From Neostapfia colusana (lineage: Eukaryota > Streptophyta > Magnoliopsida > Poales > Poaceae), in assembly GCA_030760725.1 (NCBI GenBank), contig JASWHV010000001.1, forward strand, positions 79,009,683 to 79,073,682: a stretch of 64,000 nt of DNA. The letters run 5' to 3'. The notes beneath the pieces are model-generated. The model did no database searches and was not told the origin of the DNA. It was given only the letters and a program-made list of their open reading frames with translations. This document shows positions 11,661 to 21,052 of the stretch, one piece after another (the stretch's first letter is position 1; every line of letters begins with the position of its first letter). The position numbers and the translations under genes are program-made.

Positions 11661-14600
11661 GTGCCGGAGGGAAAGCAGATCCTTGCGGGTATGTTCCAAC
11701 TCCACCAGCATCCCGCCATAGTATTATTAAATTCAGGCGGCACACATAGCTTTATTAGCCAAGCTTTCATTGCTAAATACAGCTTGCCAATACTACCCAC
11801 CGATTGTCCATATTTGATTTGTTCACCGGATGGGAAAATTTCAGCAAGCATGATGGTCCCAAAAGCGTCATTACGCTTAGAGGGTAGAGTATACCCTACG
11901 TCTCTCATAATCTTAGAGGGATAGAAGGTCGATGTCATCTTAGGGATGTCGTGGTTAACCCCCCATGGTGCTGTTTTAGACACCGTCCTCCGAATTGTGC
12001 ACTTGAACTCAGAAGTGCACGAATCTCATTCCTTATTTCTGGACAGTCCAGAAATAAAACTTCCAAGCGTCTATCAATCCACAACCATCAGATTGGAAGA
12101 TATTACAGTGGTCCGAGAGTTCCCAGACGTGTTCCCGGATGATTTACCGGGGATGCCGCCCGATAGAGAGGTGGAGTTCAAGATTGAACTTGCACCGGGA
12201 ACCATGCCAATATCCCGAAGGCCGTACAAGATGGCGCCCAAGGAATTGGCTGAACTGAAGAATCAAATAAAGGATCTGCTGGAGAAGGGTTTTATTAGTC
12301 CGAGCTCCTCACCATGGGGCTGTTCGGCATTATTTGTGAAGAAGAAGGATGAGACGTTGCGGCTTTGCATGGACTATAGTCCATTAAACACCGTAACTAT
12401 CAAGAACAAGTACCCGTTGCCACGGATCGACATGTTGTTTGATCAGTTGGTCGAAGCAAAGATCTTTTCCAAGATGGATTTAAGATCCGGGTACCACCAG
12501 ATTAAGATCCGGGCTGAGGACATTCCGAAGACAGCTTTCTCGACGAGGTACGGACTTTATGAGTACCTGGTCATGTCCTTCGGCCTCACCAACGCTCCAG
12601 CTCACTTCATGTATTTGATGAACTCGTATTCATGCCGGAGCTGGACAAGTTTGCCATGGTCTTCATCGACGACATACTGGTATATTCCAAGTCGGAGGAA
12701 GATCACAAGAAGCATCTGCGTATAGTCTTGCAATGGCTGCAGGATCACAAGCTATACACGAAATTCAGCAAATGCGAATTCTGGATATCGCAAGTGCCTT
12801 TTCTCGGGCATATCATCTCAGCAGAGGGTATCGCTGTAGACCCAAGTAAGACACACAAGTGCTGAATTGGAAATCCCTGAGAACTGTTCACAAGGTACGG
12901 AGTTTCCTCGGACTCGTGGGATATTATCGGAGGTTCATCCCGAACTTCTCGAAGATTGCCAAGCCTATGACGGAACTGCTGAAGAAGGCTACCAAATATG
13001 TTTGGAGTCCAGCATGTGAAGCAGCATTCAAAGCTTTAGTCAAGCACCTAACATCAGCACCGGTTTTGGTGCAGCCAGACACAACAAAACCGTTCGATGT
13101 GTATTGCGATGCATCCGGCATTAGGCTCGGATGTGTGCTGATGCAAGACCGAAGAGTGGTCGCGTATGGATCACGGCAGCTTAGAAACCATGAGCAGAAT
13201 TATCCAACTCACGACTTGGAGCTCGCTGCCGTGGTACTTGCACTGAAAATGTGGAGGCACTACCTACTCGGTAACCTCGTACATTTATATACCGACCACA
13301 AGAGCCTCAAGTACATATTCACTCAGGAGGAGCTGAACATGAGGCAGCGAAGATGGTTAGAGCTGATAAAGGATTACGAAATAGAGATCCATTATCACCC
13401 CGGCAAGGCAAACATAGTGGCAGATGCGCTGAGTCGCAAGTCACACGTCGACAATCTGACCATCACACCGTTGGAAGAGAGCAAACCACCACTGCATGTG
13501 ATTCCACATGGAGCTCTCTACAACTTAGCTTTGATCCCCACCATTCGTGAAGAGATAGCGGCTGCTCAGAAACATGACAAGGGAATGTCACATTTGCGGA
13601 GACGTATAGACAGTGGGGAGCTGAAATGTTTCCGGAAGGACGGAGACGGCGTCCTATGGTTCAAGGACCAGATCGTCGTACCCCGTAACCCGGAGTTACG
13701 GAAGAAAATATTTGATGAGGCTCACTTGTCAAAGTTTTCTATTCACCCCGGCAGGAACAAAATGTATCAAGAACTCAGAAGCAAGTTTTGGTGGACACAG
13801 ATGAAGCGGGAAATCACAAAGTACGTGTCCGTGTGTGATACATGTCGAAGGGTGAAGGCAGATCATATGCGGAAACCGGGACTGCTACAACCACTGGGCG
13901 TTCCTGCCTGGAAGTTGGAGGATGTGAGCATGGACTTCATTGTCGGTTTACCCACCACCTTTCAGAAACATGATTCTGTGTGGGTGATCGTCGACAGGCT
14001 CACCAAAGTTTCCCATTTCATACCGGTCAACACCAACTACAACGCCAAGAAGTATGCTGAATTGTACATCTCACGGATCCTATGCTTGTACGGCGTACCC
14101 CGTACCATCATATCGGACCGGGGCACTTTATTTGTGTCCCGTTTTTGGGAGCAGCTACACGCTGCGTTAGGGACAAAGCTAATCCGTAGTTCAGCATACC
14201 ACTCGCAGACGGATGGGCAAACCAAGCGGGTAAATCAGATTCTAGAAGACATGCTACGAGCTTGCGCTATCAACCATGGCAAGAATTTGGATGATCACTT
14301 GCCGTTAGCCGAGTTCTCGTACAAGAATGGGTACCAAGCCAGCATCAAGATGGCGCCTTACAAGGCGCTATACGGAAGAAAATGCCTCACACCATTGAAT
14401 TGGTGTGAGTCTGGCAAAAGGGTCACCTTCGGGATTGATCTTGTCAACAACGTGGAGGAAAAGGTTCAACTGATTCAAGCGAACCTAAAAGCCGCACAAT
14501 CCCGACAGAAACAATACGCGAACCAGAGAAGACGCCCATTACAGTTCGAAGTCGGGGATCACGTATACTTACGTGTGTCTCCAATGAAGGGCATAAACAG

Positions 14601-14982
14601 ATTCGGGGTGAGAGGAAAGTTGGCACCCCGATTCATCTGTCCATTTCAGATTACCGAAAGATGTGCATCAGTAGCATACCGGCTGAAATTACCAGAAGCA
14701 CTTTCCGGTGTGCACGACGTCTTTCACATTTCCCAGCTGAGGAAGTGTCTCAAGCTATCTACTACCGTTCAGCTGGAGGACATTGAAGAACTGAAACCAG
14801 ATCTCACGTATCGAGAGGAACCGGTTCAGATTGTAGATGAAAAGGCCCAAACCACACGCAACTGTACGTTGTGGTTTTACAAAGTTCTATGGAGTAATCA
14901 CTCTGTGGACGAAGCGACATGGGAGAGCGAAGGATTTCTTCGCGCTAACTACCCCGACTTTTTCAAGTCGCATATCCGGTAA
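11661..14982 (+). pseudogene. Gypsy A pol: protease, reverse transcriptase, RNase H, integrase, chromodomain
   Basis: The protease active site reads LLNSGGTHSF at about 11724; the expected Asp is Asn (codon 11730-11732). A TAG at 11922-11924 interrupts LEGxKVDVILGMSW. The reverse transcriptase has FIDD at 12662-12673, but frames change near 12630 and 12855. From 12859 one long frame holds the RT end, RNase H (FDVYCDAS), the integrase HHCC finger and core with Asp codons at 13933 and 14116; the third catalytic residue is Lys (14224-14226, QTKRVNQ) rather than Glu. The C-terminal chromodomain (VLWSNHSVDEATWE) marks it as a chromovirus. Function is lost on several counts. Confidence 0.92.
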
Positions 14983-15037
14983 TTTTCCACCGTCCTCTCT
15001 CTCATTTTCACCTTATAATCTCGGGACGGGATTCTTT

Positions 15038-15050
15038 TAAGGGGGGGGAA
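15038..15050 (+). other. Gypsy A polypurine tract
   Basis: aaggggggggaa directly precedes the 3' LTR and is the expected primer for plus-strand DNA synthesis. The same tract type, with the adjoining TTCTTTTAAGGGG context, is seen reversed in B and C. Confidence 0.9.
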
Positions 15051-18000
15051 TGTAAAGGCCTCAGTTTTTGACACATGTTTAATGTGTTCATCACCACACA
15101 CACACCTCATTTGAAGAAAGTTGATGAACACATTTAAAGAGCAAGTAACCACCATCAACATGCTCATTAGAGAATAAACTCACAAAATGCAAAAGGGGAA
15201 TTTCCCACATGCATCATCTAGGGGCTAGGCATATGAAAAACTCCTACACCTTGCTAGGAATGTCCATGCCAAGTTTCACCCAAATTCCAAACTTTTTTGA
15301 GGTCCTTTTGGGTATAGATAGAAAGAGGATAGTTTGAACTCAAATTCAAATTCAAACTGTTTTATCCCATGAATTCAAAAGTGGGAGGCATATTCTTACT
15401 CAGCACATTTTTGTGAGCTCACACACCAATTTTCACTCCATTTGGAGTTGATATAGACATGAGCTAAGTGTAGCAAATTCAAACTTTATTTGAATTTCAA
15501 ACTGAATATGTGCTGAAACATAATCAAACCAAATCCAATTAGAATTCTAAGCAATTCAAATGGCTCAGGGGTGAATAATTCAAATCACCATAGGCATTGT
15601 AGGGCTTACTGTTTACAACAGTAATACACAGTTAAGTTCAGAGGTTAAAAATGGAGGTGGGACCCACATGTCAGCCACTGAATCAAATTGAACTGACTGA
15701 GAAACAGAACACCCGGTTCTCGGGTGCAGCCCGAGCGCGCCACCGAGGGGCTGGCCGGCGCCAGCTCCTGCTGCGTTCCCCGAGCTGGAGACCAGCTGCC
15801 CGGGCTCCTTATCCCTCCCCGGCGTGCTCCCGTTATATATCCCCCGAGCCACGGCGTGTTCGGTCTGTTTTCCCACACCGAGCTCCACCGCAGCCAGCCG
15901 CCCTCTCAATTCCGCCGTGGTCAGGCCGATCACTCGCGAGCCCAGTCCCCTCAGCAGCAAAACGGCACCGTGAGACCGTGAGCAACATCCCAGACCCCGT
16001 ATTAGCCAGCGAACAGGCGCCCTCGAGCTTCACCGGACATCTTATCCGGCGGACCGAACGTTGCCGCCGTTCAGGCTCTCGTGGGCGGCTCGGTGCAGCC
16101 ATTGTCACGTCCACTTCTCTACACAAGAAAGGTGCGTCATTGTATGTAGATGGACTAGCCGAAAGCCGTTCAGCATTTGATCAACCCTCAGTTGAGAATT
16201 TCCAAGTTTACTGCCAGCCAGTTCATTTGAGCCGAGCTCACCTTCGAGTGAAATTCGGACTCCACACACTAGGGTTGGTCAGGCCGATTGTCCAGTGGGT
16301 TCTACACATACTAGCGCACACGCTCGAGAAGGAAGTAAGGAAAACCATTGAGGATCGGCCGTGTTATGGCCGTTTTCCTCGCCGCCATTGCAAAGTACCT
16401 CGGCTCACCATCGAGGGTATGGTTGCCAGCGTTGCTAGCTTCCACAAAGCCTGGTTCATGTTCCTCGTGCTCCGCTGATGCTCTCCGAACGATTTCCGAT
16501 CGATTTGGTGCACGGTAGAGCAAAACCGACCTCACCGGAACACTAACAGGTGCTGTCACCGGTGCGCGCGGGTTTCTGGCCATCACCGGCGGCCGGCGAG
16601 CCCACAGCCGAGTTCAGATGGTCGGGAAAGGGGCAGGCGGCGAGTTTCGGGCCGGGGGTGGCCGGGAGCTCGATTCCGGTGAGTCCCGCCGGAGACATCT
16701 GCCGCCGAGTATTTGGCGCGAGGAGGAAGACGGAGCACTGTATGTGGGACCCACGAGCAGATGTTTAAACTTTTCTTGGATTTTCAGTTTTAGTTCAAAC
16801 TTCAAACTGACATAACTTTGGCTAGGAAGCTTCAAATCGAGTGAACCAAATTTTGTTGGATTCAGCTCTCTGAATACTTTCCAACCAATGAAGTTTCACT
16901 TCATGAAAATCCTTATTTCTCCAGAATTAATTCTTGAAAATTTAAACTGTTTGGAATTTTAACTGGAGAATCCTTTGGAGGAAAATTATGAAATATTTCT
17001 GGGATGTTCACCAAAATATCACTGAACTACCATAAAAATTTCAAATCCATTTGATCTAATTTGATCCACCTAATGGTGTCATTAATGAAACTGTTCCAGA
17101 TAAAATAGAAAATGTCCAGAAAAATTTTCAGAATTTCTCTGAAATTGTTTAGCTCATATCTTTAGCTAGGAACATTCAAATTAAGTGAGACCAACTCCAT
17201 TAGAACCCTCTGAAAATCTAGTTTTCATAAAGTCATGGCTTGCTCCATGAAAATCCCTAGAACAACCCTAAGAGCTCTAATATAGGTCAAGTACATAATT
17301 ATTGGTGGAGGGCTCAAATGAGCTTTGCTGCAAATAAAACTTGGCCAATTCTCTGTTTAGATTGTAATAAAACCACAGTAAATATTTCAGAGTCATTGGG
17401 TCTGTCTAGTAAGAATTATAAACTTCACAAGTTTAAGTTCAATTCAAATGCATTTAAATTAATACATGTACTTGTATCTCATGTAGTCGCTAAGGTCAAG
17501 GAGGAACCTGAAGTCTTAGACTTTGTTACTCCGGAGGAGTAGCTAGCCTACGACCAAGAGCAGCAAGGCAAGCTCCGGTTTGCATTAACCTTTTTACGAG
17601 TTTTTTATTGTTTTGAGAACTTACTTTGAGTACCGTTACTTCTTGCATTAGCGTCTTGGTTGAAAACCCAAATGCATAGCCAAGAAATCCATGGTTTGGG
17701 ATTAGGTTTGAAAACTTCGTTAGCCACTTCAATGCTAAAGATAGAGTAGGATTCAGTACAAGTCGAGTAGTTGGAACTACTCGCGAGAATAGGCTAGAGG
17801 CACATCGCTCGGGTAGAAATGGCAAATGAAACACATGGCGAGAAAAATGAGACCGAGCAGAGAGTAAGGGCAGCAGGACTTTGGGGCCTGTGTGCTATAG
17901 CTCCGCTTGTGTCGATTGAGGACTGAGACGTGTGCGGGCCTGTTGAACAAGCTAGAACAGTACCAAAGACCTACCGGATATATGGGAACCGGGAAACCGA

Positions 18001-18977
18001 TGTAACTCGGGTAGCTGGGTGTTGAGGCATAGCTGGTCGTTCAGAGGGTAGGTTGAGAGCTCGAGGTGTAAATCTGCGGGCGGCACTGAGATGCGCGTGT
18101 AGAGACCTCTCGCTCGGGACGATTGGACCGGTTCAACATTTGGCTAACGGGTGAAAGGTGGTTGCGTACGGCGTCCGTGATGGTTGCTGTAGGCAACATC
18201 GAGTACGGGCGTACGTGACGGGTTATTCGGGTAACCTGCAGGTGTAAGTCGATTATAATCGCCGTCCCTCATGGTCGGTGAGTACCACTTGTTCACTGTA
18301 CCATGACATAGAAAGAACAGGCTAGTTACATGTTAAAATGCTGCTGATTGAAAGATAGACTTTGATTGTTAATGATTTGCTGTAGTTTAGAGCTAATTAA
18401 AGTTCCTTTCAACTTTGGGCAAAGTACATGAGAGAAATGCATTTCTTGTTTGATTGTGGCTCTCTCATGTGCCTTAGCATAAGGTTCTCCACAACCTGCT
18501 GCTAAAATTTGAAAGTAAGGTTCCACTAATTAGGCGAGTCCTTGCAACTTGTTTTATCTCCTGTACCTATCACCCCTCATGTAGAAGTTCCATGTTTAGG
18601 AGAGACGGGTCAGTCTTGCTGAGCCTTCGTGCTCACTGCTTGTGTTTGAAGCTTTTGCAGGGTTCTATGAGGAAGGGACTCCTGAGGAGGAGACGGAACT
18701 CCAGGAGGAGAACCCCGTCGAGTTGGAGTCTTGCACGCCACCGTGTTAGTGTGCGTGCGTGCTAGCGGGGACACGTTCACGGGCTGAACGTGAACTCGAT
18801 GCGTAGTCTACGACCGTGAGTGTAGACTGAACATATTTTATTGTAAAAATGTTCATAAACCTGTTTATTTAATAAACCTTTGCTTCTGCTTTGTACCTTG
18901 ATGTGTTTTATCCGGTGCTGTGCAACGCAGCACCCCTCAGCGTGATCCTGGCTTGACAAGACCGTGGGGTCGTGTCA
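15051..18977 (+). repeat. Gypsy A 3' LTR
   Basis: 3927 bp, TGTAAAGGCC...GTCGTGTCA. By hand it differs from the 5' LTR at roughly 4 percent of sites over the first ~3 kb and at about three sites over the final ~900 bp. The TATA-like box is at 15834-15841. It is followed by AATTT at 18978-18982, the right copy of the target duplication. Confidence 0.93.
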
Positions 18978-19220
18978 AATTTCTCTTTTGTACCTTGCTG
19001 AATACAATGTCAAAGGGGGAGAAATTGATCACACATTGCACACATTCACAAGTGTTTTGGCACGATTCTTGTCATCGGGAGAATTTTTGATATTTTTGTT
19101 TTTCTTTTCATTTTATTTCTGATTTACAAAGGGGGAGAAATTGTTTTCAAAACTTTTCATGTGAATAAGACAATGTTTGGATTTTAAGTGGTGTTGCCAA
19201 TGCATTCATCAAGGGGGGAT
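18978..19220 (+). other. S1 post-pol region, right half, with polypurine tracts
   Basis: Two copies of aaagggggagaaa lie at 19012-19024 and 19128-19140, and the final tract aagggggga at 19211-19219 abuts the 3' LTR. Repeated polypurine tracts upstream of the 3' LTR are typical of Sireviruses. No coding sequence. Confidence 0.85.
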
Positions 19221-19296
19221 TGTGAGACCTATGTGTGCTGAATACATTGGCTTTGATGATAAAAGTTTTGAATACTACCAAAACACCTTTTTAATA

Positions 19297-19500
19297 AGGT
19301 CCGACTCTAGGTCCGAGCTCCTACATGGTCCAACGATAGGTCCGACTTGTTTTGGGTAGCTCCGGCAAGGTCCGACGTAAGGTCCGACTTGCTTTATCTA
19401 GGTCTGACTTATTTTGGCTAGGTCCGACTTGTTTTTGCTAGCTCCGGTGCTAGATCTGACTAGCTTTGGTAAGCTCCGGTTCAAGGTCCGGTTAGCTTTG
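19297..19500 (+). repeat. Cluster of short repeats in S1 U3
   Basis: About a dozen degenerate copies of (a)ggtccgactt, alternating with agctccgg-type variants, are spread over 200 bp. Conserved short motifs in Sirevirus LTR U3 regions have been described and may act in transcription. Exact unit and function are not established here. Confidence 0.65.
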
Positions 19501-20294
19501 TTAAGGTTCAGAGCTTGATTGCAATGGTTATGCTTTTAACTTGCAATGTTTCGAACTTGCTTTACTCTTATGGAAAGTTTCCTAAGTATTAGTTTACTAT
19601 GTTTTTGGTGTGTTTTGGTGGATATGGCTGATATTATTTTGCTATGGTTTACAACATGCTTATGTGAGGTGCTCACGTAAGATGTTGTAGTTTTGGAACT
19701 AACGAGAGTCAAGTCGAGGATTTGTGCTCGGAAGTATTGGTTGTTTATTCATGTGCAGGTGATGCTTGAGTTCAAGACATGGCTGGTGACGGGATCCATT
19801 GAACTAGTCTTAGGGAGAAGATGAGGTTCAACAACCAAGTTCGGGAGGAATTGTGGTTGAGTTGATCGGGAGGTTGCGCAGTATGTTTGAATCAAGAACA
19901 ATGCATAAGAAGGTATCTTGGACGTCGTTGGAAGATGTTTGCACGTGTGCAAGGAGTGCATGGACGTGGCCACACGGTTCCAAGGCGTGATGAAGAGATG
20001 TGTACGTAAAGAATTGGTCGGAAAGGTCCAACCGACTAGGTTATGGACTCAGGCTGCGGCTGAGTCGTGTTTGACTCAAATATGGAAAGTTTTGAGTTGG
20101 TTATGATAGGATTTCATGTGGGTCATGAATTTGAGTTATTTTAGGAATGTGGGATACGTTCCTAAGGTGTTTGGAAGTCTTAAGATTGCTTCCATCTGCG
20201 TATAGAAGAGTCCTAAGCAGTATTGGAAAGTTCCAGTTTGAATCCAAGTAGGAGTAGAAGTCCTAGTTTGAGTTGAGTTGGCCTTTGTGCTGGT

Positions 20295-20302
20295 TATATA
20301 AG
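20295..20302 (+). promoter_or_regulatory. Candidate TATA box in S1 LTR
   Basis: tatataag is followed by aagggagg, within the LTR and downstream of the repeat cluster. The placement fits the U3/R junction. Confidence 0.55.
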
Positions 20303-20899
20303 CAAGGGAGGCCAGAGATCGTGGTGCACGACTTTGGGGCTGTTCCTCTTGTGTTTTGATAAATAAAATTTGTATTCTAAAGGAACTTTTGTGCCTTGTT
20401 CGTCCGACTTGTTTCAGACAAGTTTTTCTCGTCGAGTTTCTGTTCAGCACTACCTTGCTTCGGTGGTTTTATCATAACTCGAGTTTTACAGATCCAATTG
20501 ATGTGATTTTTTTTGGGTTGTCTTCACAACTTGATTATCTATCATCTGTGAAAATTTCACGATCATTGAATTTTTGGTTTCTGATCTACACGAGTTTCTT
20601 TGCAGTATTCCAGAACTGTTTTTCTCGCGTAGGACAGATTGACCTTTGTTCGATCTTTCGATCGTAACTTGAGTTTCTCTCAACGGATTTTCATGATTCT
20701 TGTTGTGAAGTCTTCGTGACTTGATTCTCTACAATCTATACTAGTTTTGTCACAGTTGAACACGTTTAGATTAGTCGCACACACGGTTTCTTTAACAAAT
20801 CGGTTTTCTGCTGAGGGGTGTTTTGTTGCTTCCGCTGAAAAGTTTTTATCTACCATTCACCCCCCTCTGGTAGCTTTACACGTGTACTTCGATCCTACA

Positions 20900-21052
20900 C
20901 TTTTATTTTCTATTTATTTTCATTATTTCCATTTGTACTCCCTTTCATTATTTTATTTGCTTCTATATTCCTCTTTTTATTTTCTTCTTTTTAAATGCTT
21001 CTCTACATGAAAAATGTATGCAATGCATGGTAGTAAAATTAAGGGTGTTACA
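20900..21052 (-). mobile_element. Terminal fragment of an LTR retrotransposon, minus strand
   Basis: Read on the minus strand from 21052 it begins TGTAACACCCTTAATTTTAC, a common start for plant Gypsy LTRs, and it stops abruptly where the S1 LTR begins. The simplest reading is that S1 inserted into this LTR, the rest of which lies left of the window. Its outer edge interrupts the reverse transcriptase of S2 at 21053. The family cannot be fixed from 153 bp. Confidence 0.6.

Larger units (their letters stand above)
3952..18977 (+). mobile_element. A: Gypsy LTR retrotransposon, Del/Tekay chromovirus type, 15 kb, complete but defective
   Basis: Two 3927-bp LTRs (TG...CA) enclose a primer binding site, a long leader, an extra ORF, gag, and pol with protease, reverse transcriptase, RNase H, integrase and a C-terminal chromodomain, then a G8 polypurine tract. 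The target duplication is AATTT. LTRs of 3-4 kb with a chromodomain fit the Del/Tekay lineage; RIRE3 of rice and Tekay of maize are the natural comparisons. Pol is broken by a nonsense codon and frameshifts and has lost catalytic residues in protease and integrase, so movement would need another copy's proteins. It sits inside S1 in the same orientation. Confidence 0.93.
1..20899 (+). mobile_element. S1: Sirevirus-type Copia LTR retrotransposon, 5' part outside window, split by Gypsy A
   Basis: The visible parts are protease to RNase H (1-3192), post-pol non-coding DNA (3193-3951 and 18978-19220) and the 3' LTR (19221-20899). The two halves are rejoined by the 5-bp duplication AATTT that flanks Gypsy A. 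Assignment to the Sirevirus group rests on the protease core DSGCSRHMTG, the wording of the GAG-pre-integrase region, several near-identical polypurine tracts after pol, and an LTR whose U3 carries many short repeats and whose end has the C-rich block CACCCCCCTCT. Multiple polypurine tracts are a known Sirevirus hallmark. The 5' LTR, primer site and gag must lie left of the window. Pol is interrupted, so this copy is defective. Confidence 0.88.
19221..20899 (+). repeat. S1 3' LTR
   Basis: It begins TGTGAGACCT after the polypurine tract and ends CGATCCTACA, 1679 bp. The U3 part (19297-19500) is a cluster of short repeats of the type aggtccgactt and agctccggt. A TATATAAG box lies at 20295-20302, with an AATAAA-type signal near 20361. 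The C-rich block CACCCCCCTCT near the end is common in Sirevirus LTRs. Boundaries rest on TG/CA ends and context because the 5' LTR is outside the window. Confidence 0.82.

Noticed and set aside
15651..16478. A 275-codon open frame in the Gypsy A 3' LTR
   Set aside because: The matching frame in the 5' LTR (from 4553) is broken after about 89 codons, the region is GC-rich promoter/leader sequence, and no family is recognised. Treated as chance.
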